Part shown: piece after piece, positions 8,028 to 16,377 of the stretch
Position numbering within the stretch: the stretch's first letter is position 1
Layout of the letters: every line of letters begins with the position of its first letter
Assembly (NCBI RefSeq): GCF_002557795.1
Contig: NZ_CP023777.1
Coordinates: forward strand, 2,737,001-2,801,000
Direction: 5' to 3'
Source of the DNA: Chitinophaga caeni
GTDB taxonomy: Bacteria > Bacteroidota > Bacteroidia > Chitinophagales > Chitinophagaceae
Length of the DNA: 64,000 nt
Made by a program: the position numbers and the translations under genes
The notes under the pieces: model-generated
The model's input: the letters and a program-made list of their open reading frames with translations, nothing else
What the model was told of the DNA's origin: nothing
Database searches by the model: none

Positions 8028-11000
8028 ATGAAAAGATTCATTGCATGCTGTAATACCTTCCTTTTGGTGTTCCTATGCTCATTCGTTGCAGTCGCGCAAC
8101 AGAAAAAGATATCGGGAAAGGTATTAGACAACCAATCTAATCCGCTTCCCGGTGCCACGATCCTCGTTAAGAATACACAGGTGGCTACCATCAGTGACGA
8201 GAATGGTAACTTCTCCCTCAACCTTCCTGCCGGTGGCAAAACCTTGGTGATTACATACATCGGTATGGAAACGCAAGAAGTGGAAGTCGGCGCTAAAACT
8301 TCATTTAATATCCAGTTGCAAGCCAAGGCGGGCAGCTTGAATGATGTGGTAGTCGTGGGGTACGGCTCCGTAAAGAAAAGTGATCTTACGGGCGCTGTTG
8401 CCACGCTGAAGGGTAGCGAGCTGAATAAAACCCCGGCTGCTTCCGTTGATCAATTACTACAAGGTAAAATTGCCGGTGTGCAAGTTACTACCGGTGGCGG
8501 CGCCCCGGGCGCAGGTGCTACCATCCGTATCCGTGGCGCCAGTTCATTAAACGGTTCTAAAGATCCGTTGTTAGTGGTGGACGGCTATCCCTGGGGCGGT
8601 GCAGGTAACTTGAAACAGATCAACCCGGACGATATCGAATCTATCGAGGTTTTGAAAGATGCTTCTGCTGCGGCGATTTACGGTTCCCGTGGCGCCAACG
8701 GCGTAATCGTAATTACTACCCGGAAAGGAAAGCTCGATCAACACAGGATATTGTTCAGCACCTTGCAAACTAAATCTTTCCTGGCTAATAAACCGGATGT
8801 TTGGCGCGATCCAATCGAGGAAGCGACCTATGCAAATGAAGCTGCCATAACAGGTGGCGCCATCGCTACGGATGTACCTTACATCGGTATTTTCAGGCCG
8901 GTAGGAAACGGGATGGTATATTTTCCTTCTATCGCGGAATTGAGGGGCTTAGATCCTAATAAGCCGCAGTGGCCTTACGACACGGATTGGGTAGACTTGG
9001 TTTACCGCAGCCCGTATTCTCAAAACTATACCCTGACTGCTGATGGCGGTAGTGAGAAAACACGTTATGCCATCTCGGGCAACTATTATAAAGAACAAGG
9101 GATGGTCATCAAAAATGACTATGAGAAATATACATCCCGCTTAAACCTAGATCAAAAATTAACCGAAAATATTACCGCTGGCGCTAACGTGATCCTGGCT
9201 TATACAAAGGCCAAGGGTCAACAACTTGGCGTGGGCAGGTCCCGTATTTTCCCGGCTTATGATTCTACCGGGAACTTTTTCCGCACCAGTAATACCGATT
9301 TTGGTAACCCGATCGCATTAGCCAACCAGTTACTGAATCAAACCAAAACTACCGATGTGTTGGGAAATGTATATGTGAATGCCAAGATTACAGATTGGTT
9401 GGAGTTCCGTACGTCTCTAAATTCTAAATTCGGTAACAGCGTACAAGATCAATACGATCCGAAAAATAGTACGCAAAGAGCTTTAGATAATAAAGGTAGT
9501 TACGGCTCTATCGCGAACGGAAATTACTTTGATTTATTAACCGAAAACTATTTCACGGCAAATAAGAATTTCGGTGAAGATCATCAACTGACTTTAGTAG
9601 CGGGTTATTCATTCCAAAAAACGATCAACCGCTTCAGTACTTTAACCGGTCAAAACTTCGTGAATGATGTATTGACTAATGAGAACTTGTCAACCGCAGG
9701 AACGATGTTGATATCGAACGATTTGCAACGGTTCAATTTATCGTCTTGGTACGGTCGTGCGAACTATGTATTCAAAGATCGTTACTTATTAACGGTTACC
9801 GGTAGGGCTGATGGTTCCACCAAGTTCGGCGCCAATAACAAATGGGCTTTCTTCCCATCCGCAGCTTTCGCATGGAAAGCCGGGGAGGAACAATTTATTA
9901 AGGACATGGGATTGTTTTCCGAGTTGAAATTCCGTGCTAGTTACGGCTTAACGGGAAACCAAGGTATCAGTCCTTATCAAACACTCGATCGCTACGGCTC
10001 TTACAAATATTTCACGGGTTCCGTGTTTGAAACAGGTTTCGGCCCCGGGTTGGCAGGCGCCAATGATGAACAAGGTCGCACGATCGTTTCCGGTTTAGGT
10101 AATAACAGCCTGAAATGGGAAACCACCCGCTCACTAGATCTCGGTGTTGATGTCGGATTCTTTGATCAAAGGTTGACGGTAACTGCCGATTATTATGTGA
10201 AACGCACCAATGATTTATTGCGTTTGAAAACAATTGCGCCATCGGCAGGCTACGATCGCCAATGGATCAACGATGGTGAAATTGAGAACCGCGGGGTTGA
10301 GTTGGGCTTGAACGCGAGCATTATCGAGGGCGCTGATTTCAATTGGAGCGTTGGCGGGATGTTCACATTGAACCGTAATAAAGTATTGGCAATGGGTGAA
10401 AGCGACCAGGTATTAATCGGTTCCATTTACGAATCTGTACGCCAGCAAATCAGCACATATACCGTTGGCCAACCGATGTACGTATTCTACGGCTACAAAT
10501 CTGACGGTATCATTCAAACATTGGATGAAGGTATTGCTGCTGGCCTAACTGGTGTAGATGCACAACCCGGCGAAATAAAATACGTCGATATTTCCGGCCC
10601 CGATGGTAAACCTGATGGGCAAATCGATTCTTATGATCGTACAATTATCGGTAACCCGAACCCTGATTTTATTTACAGTTTTAATACCAGCTTACGTTAC
10701 AAGCAATTCGATTTGTCGATGCAATTATACGGGGTACAAGGAAATGATGTATGGGATTTTCAAAAGATGACGCCGAGTCGCCAATTGCAACGTTGGACTC
10801 CCGATAATCCGAGCAACGAATACCCGAGGGCTAATGCGACCAGGGGATACCGCGCTTCCGATTTTTACATCACGGATGGTTCCTTCTTACGTTTACAAAA
10901 CTTAACGGTCGGTTATAACCTGCTGCCGGGTAAGATTAATAAAGTACAAAGCTTACGTGTTTTCGTTTCCGGAAACAATTTATACACCTTCACAAAGTTC

Positions 11001-11099
11001 AATAAAGGTTTTGATCCGGAGGTGGGAGAGAATGGTATCAACGGCGGTGCATACCCAAGGCCGCGGGCTGTATCGCTTGGTGTAAACGTGATTTTCTAA
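8028..11099 (+). CDS. SusC-like TonB-dependent transporter of the mannan locus
   Basis: A 1023-residue outer-membrane protein. It has a signal peptide ending near VAVAQQ, a carboxypeptidase-D-like domain (residues ~28-100, KVLDNQSNPLPGATILV), the SusC-specific VVVVGYGS TonB-box region (~111-118), a plug domain with GASSLNGSKDPLLVVDGYPW and SIEVLKDASAAAIYGSRGANG, and a long beta barrel ending in VIF. It imports oligosaccharides through the outer membrane with its SusD lid, using TonB energy. It lacks an STN domain, so it is not a sigma/anti-sigma transducer, in line with control by the nearby hybrid two-component system. It is the first gene of a five-gene operon, with 20 bp to susD. Confidence 0.93.
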   Translation: MKRFIACCNTFLLVFLCSFVAVAQQKKISGKVLDNQSNPLPGATILVKNTQVATISDENGNFSLNLPAGGKTLVITYIGMETQEVEVGAKTSFNIQLQAKAGSLNDVVVVGYGSVKKSDLTGAVATLKGSELNKTPAASVDQLLQGKIAGVQVTTGGGAPGAGATIRIRGASSLNGSKDPLLVVDGYPWGGAGNLKQINPDDIESIEVLKDASAAAIYGSRGANGVIVITTRKGKLDQHRILFSTLQTKSFLANKPDVWRDPIEEATYANEAAITGGAIATDVPYIGIFRPVGNGMVYFPSIAELRGLDPNKPQWPYDTDWVDLVYRSPYSQNYTLTADGGSEKTRYAISGNYYKEQGMVIKNDYEKYTSRLNLDQKLTENITAGANVILAYTKAKGQQLGVGRSRIFPAYDSTGNFFRTSNTDFGNPIALANQLLNQTKTTDVLGNVYVNAKITDWLEFRTSLNSKFGNSVQDQYDPKNSTQRALDNKGSYGSIANGNYFDLLTENYFTANKNFGEDHQLTLVAGYSFQKTINRFSTLTGQNFVNDVLTNENLSTAGTMLISNDLQRFNLSSWYGRANYVFKDRYLLTVTGRADGSTKFGANNKWAFFPSAAFAWKAGEEQFIKDMGLFSELKFRASYGLTGNQGISPYQTLDRYGSYKYFTGSVFETGFGPGLAGANDEQGRTIVSGLGNNSLKWETTRSLDLGVDVGFFDQRLTVTADYYVKRTNDLLRLKTIAPSAGYDRQWINDGEIENRGVELGLNASIIEGADFNWSVGGMFTLNRNKVLAMGESDQVLIGSIYESVRQQISTYTVGQPMYVFYGYKSDGIIQTLDEGIAAGLTGVDAQPGEIKYVDISGPDGKPDGQIDSYDRTIIGNPNPDFIYSFNTSLRYKQFDLSMQLYGVQGNDVWDFQKMTPSRQLQRWTPDNPSNEYPRANATRGYRASDFYITDGSFLRLQNLTVGYNLLPGKINKVQSLRVFVSGNNLYTFTKFNKGFDPEVGENGINGGAYPRPRAVSLGVNVIF

Positions 11100-11119
11100 A
11101 CCCGATTAAAACAGAAGCA

Positions 11120-12643
11120 ATGAGAAAAAAATTCATACCATATATTGCAACGGCCATCATGACGGTGGGCCTTGCTACGAGTTGTTCCAAGATGGAAGAG
11201 GATCCCTACGGGTTAATCAACTCCCAAACATTTTACAAAAATGCGGATGATGCGCGTGCTGCGATCATTTATGCATATTCTATTCTGCCGGAAGTAGGGT
11301 ATTACAGCCGCGGCTATTATATCATTACCGAGCTGCCCACCGAGAACCTGACACAAAAAGGAGATGCGGGCGTGGGTAACCTTGAGCTGGATGAATTGCG
11401 TACCACGTCTACAAATACGGATTTGGACAATATCTGGACTTATATGTACCGCGGTATTGCCAGGGCTAACGCGGTGATCCAAAATGTACCGAATATTCCG
11501 GGAATGGTAGATGCAGAACGTAACCAGATCACCGGTGAAGGGTATTTTCTGCGCGCCTTGCATTTCTTTAACCTGGTGAGGATGTTCGGAGAAGTGCCGT
11601 TAAGAACAATTACGATCGATGATGCTTCACAAATTCCATTGGCAAAATCATCGATACAAGAAATTTACGATCAAATTATCAGCGATCTTCAAAATGCTGA
11701 CCAGTTGCTCACGCAAGAACGCATTAGCGAAGGTCGCGCCAATAAAGCTGCCGTAGAGGGTTTGCTGGCTAAAGTATATTTACACCTCGCTTCCTCGAAA
11801 GATTATGGCAGCCCCGGTTACGATTTCGTAGCGAATGCCGACGAGATGTACCAGCAAGCAAAATTATATGCCGGAAAAGCGGTCAATGATCATCAAGGTA
11901 AATTTAACTTTTCAGATCAGCTGCCCGATGTATTCAGCATCGATGTGTATAAAAAGGCTGCTGTTTCCGAACATATTTTCGATGCGGCGGTAGACAGGAG
12001 CGGTGATCGCGAAGGGAGTTTCTCCAAGCTGCCCAACATGTTTTTACCGGCCGATCGCCCGATGACAATATTATATGATCAAATTGATTCCAGTAGCTCA
12101 TCAATGGATATCGGGCAAGGTTGGGGGCATTTCCGCACCGAGTCTGCCATATATGATAGCTATGCAACAAACGATAAACGAAAAACGCAACTGATCGTAT
12201 CTTCTTATTCCAACAATGGTTCGGTTTACCAGTTAGATATTAACAGCAGTTCCAGGCCATTTAGCCGCAAGTTCATTGATCCCGACAGGATTGGCGATGC
12301 AAGTAGTGCGAACTCGCCCATTATACGTTACTCCGATATCCTATTGGTGTACGCGGAAGCATGCGGACCAACAACGGAAGGGTATGCTGCTGTCAATAAA
12401 ATCAGGAACAGGGCCGGTATCGGGGATCTGAACCCGTCTTTGGATATTACTTCCTTCAGGAACGCCGTGATTCAAGAAAGGGCTTGGGAATTAGCATTTG
12501 AAGGTAACCGGTTATTTGATCTGCGCAGGACGAACAGCATGGAAAGGGTGTTGGTGCAGCAGTACGGTAAAACCATTACCAGCGGAGCTTATTTCTTCCC
12601 GGTTCCTCAGCGCGAACTTGATACGAATCCATTAATGAAATAA
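11120..12643 (+). CDS. SusD-like surface glycan-binding lipoprotein
   Basis: A 507-residue lipoprotein with SPII cleavage before the Cys of LATSCSKMEED. It shows the RagB/SusD pattern: an N-terminal YARANAVIQ-like helix, TPR-type helices around ITGEGYFLRALHFFNLVRMFG, and a C-terminal RYSDILLVYAEAC...INKIRNRAG...AVIQERAWELAFEGNRLFDLRR segment that is almost invariant in the family. It caps the SusC barrel and delivers manno-oligosaccharides. Length and order (right after susC) are normal. Confidence 0.93.
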   Translation: MRKKFIPYIATAIMTVGLATSCSKMEEDPYGLINSQTFYKNADDARAAIIYAYSILPEVGYYSRGYYIITELPTENLTQKGDAGVGNLELDELRTTSTNTDLDNIWTYMYRGIARANAVIQNVPNIPGMVDAERNQITGEGYFLRALHFFNLVRMFGEVPLRTITIDDASQIPLAKSSIQEIYDQIISDLQNADQLLTQERISEGRANKAAVEGLLAKVYLHLASSKDYGSPGYDFVANADEMYQQAKLYAGKAVNDHQGKFNFSDQLPDVFSIDVYKKAAVSEHIFDAAVDRSGDREGSFSKLPNMFLPADRPMTILYDQIDSSSSSMDIGQGWGHFRTESAIYDSYATNDKRKTQLIVSSYSNNGSVYQLDINSSSRPFSRKFIDPDRIGDASSANSPIIRYSDILLVYAEACGPTTEGYAAVNKIRNRAGIGDLNPSLDITSFRNAVIQERAWELAFEGNRLFDLRRTNSMERVLVQQYGKTITSGAYFFPVPQRELDTNPLMK

Positions 12644-12653
12644 ACTGAATAAT

Positions 12654-13577
12654 ATGCGTCATCTATATATCATAGCATCATTTCTTGCCATCATTTCATT
12701 GGTAAGTTGTACGAAAGATCCCTTTAAAGGGGTGGAGAGTAACGAACGTTCCATCGAAGCTATTACCTTGGGAGAAGGCTTGGTGCAGGTAGGGCCTGCC
12801 ACGATTGATAGGGAAGCGGGAACCGCCTCCGTAAAAGTGTTGATGCAAGGAAATACCGATCTAAGCAAAGTGGTTGCGCAGATACAAACTTCTTATAAAT
12901 CTACTATCAGTCCCGCAAACGGCCAAGCACTGGACTTTGCAGGGAATGACAATCATTACAAATTCACGATTACTTCCGAATCGGGAAATACACGTGAATG
13001 GACGGTAGAGCTAATTCCTTTTACGGAAACATTGCTCGGTACCTATACCATTCAAAACTTGGTTTTGTATGGAGGAACCGGCCCCGAATACGGCGGTGGC
13101 GCCGTGATGAACTTGACGGATAAACCTTGGGTTTGGCCGGCAACAGGTGGACCGGGTGCGGAGCTAGATAATACGATCACTTTTGAGTTTTCTGGTATTA
13201 CCGGTGATGGTAAAACCACCGGAACCGTCACCAACGATGCGGGAGCTGATGGCATGTATGCCGATTTCATCTTCCAAAACCCGGTGACCGATGTCAATAA
13301 TTTCTACCGCGCCATACCGGAAGGAACCAGTACCTGGGAGAGGGATTATACCGACAACTCCGTTACTTTTATCGATGGCAACGGCAAACGTACCAAGGCG
13401 ACTTTTGCGTCTGCCAGTACTATTGACCTGGGTAATGGATTGTCCAAAACAATTACGGATAATGCCTTCGATTTTACATTGAACGGCGTGGACGATTGGG
13501 GAAATATTTATTCCGATCTCGACAAATTTGTAAAACGCCCACGGCGCTTTTGGGTGGATGTTAAAAAGCAACCATAA
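12654..13577 (+). CDS. SusE-position surface lipoprotein, probable glycan binder
   Basis: A 307-residue lipoprotein (SPII site in SLVSCTKDP). An N-terminal Ig-like module of ~90 residues, with SPANGQALDFAGNDNHYKFTITSESGNTREWTVEL, is of the DUF5018-like type that precedes glycan-binding modules in Sus loci. The C-terminal ~180 residues form a beta-rich domain with many aromatic residues. It lies 10 bp after susD and 9 bp before the GH26 gene, the usual place for a surface glycan-binding protein. A binding role for mannan is inferred from position. No catalytic motif was seen. Confidence 0.7.
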   Translation: MRHLYIIASFLAIISLVSCTKDPFKGVESNERSIEAITLGEGLVQVGPATIDREAGTASVKVLMQGNTDLSKVVAQIQTSYKSTISPANGQALDFAGNDNHYKFTITSESGNTREWTVELIPFTETLLGTYTIQNLVLYGGTGPEYGGGAVMNLTDKPWVWPATGGPGAELDNTITFEFSGITGDGKTTGTVTNDAGADGMYADFIFQNPVTDVNNFYRAIPEGTSTWERDYTDNSVTFIDGNGKRTKATFASASTIDLGNGLSKTITDNAFDFTLNGVDDWGNIYSDLDKFVKRPRRFWVDVKKQP

Positions 13578-13586
13578 GTCTAAATT

Positions 13587-14615
13587 ATGAGGATAATGAA
13601 TGTAAACATATTAATAGTCGCGGCTGTGCTAAGTTTCGGCGCCTGTAGTAAAAGTGACGATAAAACAACGACGAACCCGCCGGTAGAAGATACCGTGAAA
13701 ACAGGCTTTAAAACCTTGGATTATCTTTATAGTATTTCCGGTAAGAAAACTTTGGCCGGCATTCATAACCGGGAACCCAACAGCACCCCGGCCCGGTGGA
13801 CGAACGAAATTCAGAAAACAACCGGGAAATATCCCGCGTTATGGAGCGGTGATTTCCTTTTCCAGCAAGATAATATCGATAACCGCCAGTTGATGATCAA
13901 CGAAGCAATTGCACAATGGGAGAAAGGCGCGGTAGTTAATATTATGTGGCATGCATGCAACCCGGCTAACAGTGAACCTTGCGGTTGGGATGATGGAAGC
14001 GGGGTACTCAGCGAGTTGACGAATGAGCAATGGAATGATCTGATCACTGATGGAACCGAATTAAACAAACGCTGGAAGGCCAGGGTTGATGAAATTTGCG
14101 TCTATTTACAACAGTTGAAAGATGCTGGTGTAGAAGTACTGTGGCGGCCAATGCACGAAATGAACCAGGGCAAATTCTGGTGGGCCGGGAGAACGGGCGC
14201 TAACGGCACGCGCAAACTTTGGCAGATCATGCATGACTATATGACTAAAACAAAAGGATTGGATAACCTGATCTGGGTTTGGGATATACAAGATTTCGGC
14301 TCATTGGCTTCCGATGCGGTAGACTACTATCCCGGCGATGATTATTTCGATATCGCTGCCCTGGATGTATATGATGGCAGCGGTTATACCCAGGCTAAAT
14401 ACGAAGTAATGGTAAAAGCAGCCAAAGGTAAACCGATTGCTATAGGCGAATGCGACCGCTTGCCTACGGCTAACGAATTAAAAACACAGTCCAGGTGGAC
14501 ATTCTTCATGAGTTGGTCGGAGTTGACTTATGATAAAAATTCCAATACTGAATTACAAGCATTATATTCGGCTAATAATATCATTACACTGGATCAAATG
14601 CCCGGATGGAAATAA
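13587..14615 (+). CDS. GH26 endo-beta-1,4-mannanase, lipoprotein
   Basis: A 342-residue exported enzyme with a lipobox in SFGACSKSD, so it is probably tethered to a membrane and possibly surface-exposed. The GH26 hallmarks are present: LAGIHNREPN near the N-terminus, the acid/base glutamate in WRPMHEMNQGKFWW (Glu191), WVWDIQDFG, and the nucleophile glutamate in IAIGECD (Glu288). It hydrolyses internal beta-1,4-mannosidic bonds, feeding the SusCD pair. It is one of the strongest clues that the whole locus targets mannan. The 3' end overlaps the next gene by 10 bp. Confidence 0.92.
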   Translation: MRIMNVNILIVAAVLSFGACSKSDDKTTTNPPVEDTVKTGFKTLDYLYSISGKKTLAGIHNREPNSTPARWTNEIQKTTGKYPALWSGDFLFQQDNIDNRQLMINEAIAQWEKGAVVNIMWHACNPANSEPCGWDDGSGVLSELTNEQWNDLITDGTELNKRWKARVDEICVYLQQLKDAGVEVLWRPMHEMNQGKFWWAGRTGANGTRKLWQIMHDYMTKTKGLDNLIWVWDIQDFGSLASDAVDYYPGDDYFDIAALDVYDGSGYTQAKYEVMVKAAKGKPIAIGECDRLPTANELKTQSRWTFFMSWSELTYDKNSNTELQALYSANNIITLDQMPGWK

Positions 14616-15538
14616 AATATATTTACATCAAATATTTGTGTGTCGCCCTGTTGTTCTGCCACTTTAGTTTAAAAGTACAGGCGCAACAGGGCGGCGCTAC
14701 TTTATATGAACCGGGTTGGCAGGTATCAGTAGCGCCATATTATAGCATTAAGCAGATGCATTGGTCCGTTGCGGGTAATACTTCCGGAATGAACCCGAAC
14801 ATTTTGTCTGAACTTAAATGGAAGTCGGTTCAAAGCATCGGTGGCGGCATTGAAATAAAGAAAAGAATTTATAACAACCTTTGGGGGCAAGTTGCTTTTT
14901 ATAAAGCTGGTACTGTTGCAGGGAATGCAACGGATGCCGATTATCGATCTGATTATCGGCAGGATCGAACTTACTTTGACCGGTTTGATGCGTCCAGGGG
15001 ATTTGAGTGGCTGTTTACGCCCGGAGTTGCATATCTGCTTAAAATCAATAGATATAATTCCCTAAACATTTACGCAGGGTATTATTTAAACAAGGAAAAG
15101 TATTACCTACTTCCTCAAGGCGGGAATACGCGCAGTGATTTAAAAACTACATACCAGCCTACTTGGAAAGCTTGGAGCGTAGGCTTCACCTATCAATTAA
15201 ATATCAATCCCAATTGGAACATCTCCCCTTCATTCACTTATAGACAACTCGATTATGATGCGGCGGCCAACTGGAATTTAATCGAGGATTTTCAGCACCC
15301 CGTCAGTTTCGAGCATTATGCCAAGGGATTTGAGATCCAACCTCAACTTGATCTTTCCTATTTCATAAAGAATGGAACTGCGCTCACTTTTAGAGTACAA
15401 TATGCACATGCAGCAACGGGACACGGATCCGAAGCATTGTACTTGGTAAACGGAGAAACGCGGGCTACCAGGCTGAACGGGGTAACTAGGGATCGATTTG
15501 GGTTGAGCCTGCTCACCGGGATCTACGGGAAAAAATAA
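14606..15538 (+). CDS. Outer-membrane beta-barrel protein, remotely omptin-like
   Basis: A 310-residue protein with a cleavable signal peptide ending near KVQAQQ and regularly alternating, aromatic-rich strands throughout, so probably an outer-membrane barrel of eight to twelve strands. The general layout recalls omptin proteases: an acidic loop (ATDADYRSDYR), a strand pair LNIYAGYYLNKEKYYLLPQGG, and FEHYAKG in the place of omptin DEHYDPG. However, the catalytic Asp before the His is replaced by Phe-Glu, so protease activity is doubtful. It is translationally coupled to the GH26 gene (10-bp overlap) and closes the operon. A porin or accessory binding role is equally possible. Confidence 0.5.
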   Translation: MEIKYIYIKYLCVALLFCHFSLKVQAQQGGATLYEPGWQVSVAPYYSIKQMHWSVAGNTSGMNPNILSELKWKSVQSIGGGIEIKKRIYNNLWGQVAFYKAGTVAGNATDADYRSDYRQDRTYFDRFDASRGFEWLFTPGVAYLLKINRYNSLNIYAGYYLNKEKYYLLPQGGNTRSDLKTTYQPTWKAWSVGFTYQLNINPNWNISPSFTYRQLDYDAAANWNLIEDFQHPVSFEHYAKGFEIQPQLDLSYFIKNGTALTFRVQYAHAATGHGSEALYLVNGETRATRLNGVTRDRFGLSLLTGIYGKK

Positions 15539-15541
15539 AAA

Positions 15542-15564
15542 TCCCGGGACGATTCATCCCGGGA
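15542..15564 (-). terminator. Terminator for the lectin-like lipoprotein gene
   Basis: An 8-bp stem TCCCGGGA/TCCCGGGA with a 7-nt loop. On the minus strand it is followed by a long T-rich run (complement of the A-run at 15531-15541), so it serves the gene ending at 15591. The plus strand has no T-run after it, so it would be weak for the barrel gene. Confidence 0.7.
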
Positions 15565-15590
15565 CCAGCTCAAAGTGAACTTAACTCAAC

Positions 15591-16259
15591 CTAAAAAGTT
15601 TGCATGTTATACATCTCGATCTGTTGACCGCTATGCGAACCGCCGCCGTACCAGTGATTCGTACCAACGAAATAGTACCACAGGTTGTAGTAGCTGCCGC
15701 TATTGTTCGTTAGCGTGAATTTGTAATTACCATCAACGTAGAAATCTACCATGTGCGTATTACTACTGCGGGCTTGGCATTTGAAGGTATGGTAACCATT
15801 ATCATTTACCGAGATGGTCTGGTAAATGTATGCTCCGCCACCTTGCAGGTAACCTTTCAAAGTATTATCGTTGAGGGTTTTCACGAAGCCCATCTCGTTC
15901 CCGGTCCAGCTACTAACATTATCGCAAACGAATACGGCCTGCTCGCTCGCACCGCTATATGCGCTGCTACCGCCTTTGAAGCAGCCGTAGAACTGCATGC
16001 CGTTCGCGGTTTGGCCGGAGCTTTGTTGCGCAGCATTAATGTCGGTACCGCAGGTGCCTACAGGAACGCAAATGCCATCGGAGCCGCTGATCAGGTAGGG
16101 CAACGAACTACAGGTAGTCCACAAGTTGAACGCGCTTTGCGGGATCGCTGCACGTGCGATCGTGGAATTGTCTTCGTCTTGGGGTAAGGGCTTTACATCT
16201 TTTTTACAAGCCGATCCTAGCAAGAGGATAATAAGTGACAATGAGGTCATTTTTTTCAT
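15591..16259 (-). CDS. Lipoprotein with a probable lectin/LamG-like beta-sandwich
   Basis: A 222-residue protein with a lipobox (LLLGSACKKD). I do not recognise a named family. The C-terminal half reads as a concanavalin/LamG-type jelly roll: QTISVNDNGYHTFKC..., HMVDFYVDGNYKFTLTNNSG and a Gly/Ser/Trp-rich end. The N-terminal half has five cysteines (TTCSSLP, DGICVPVGTCGT, YGCFKGG, VFVCDN) likely to form disulfides. It sits between the mannan operon and the GH5-like gene, so a surface binding role is plausible but unproven. Its orientation is opposite to the susC operon and it has its own terminator. Confidence 0.5.
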   Translation of the reverse strand: MKKMTSLSLIILLLGSACKKDVKPLPQDEDNSTIARAAIPQSAFNLWTTCSSLPYLISGSDGICVPVGTCGTDINAAQQSSGQTANGMQFYGCFKGGSSAYSGASEQAVFVCDNVSSWTGNEMGFVKTLNDNTLKGYLQGGGAYIYQTISVNDNGYHTFKCQARSSNTHMVDFYVDGNYKFTLTNNSGSYYNLWYYFVGTNHWYGGGSHSGQQIEMYNMQTF

Positions 16260-16377
16260 AACATATATTTTAATGGAACAAAAACGAATGATTGTGGCAT
16301 ACGTTTCCCATTACAATAATTCATGTTTATGCTAAAATGAATTATTGCATTTACATTATCATTTCACTTTAATGCCT

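Noticed and set aside
14606..15538. Functional omptin protease
   Set aside because: The catalytic Asp-His pair is not conserved, so only a remote fold resemblance is claimed.
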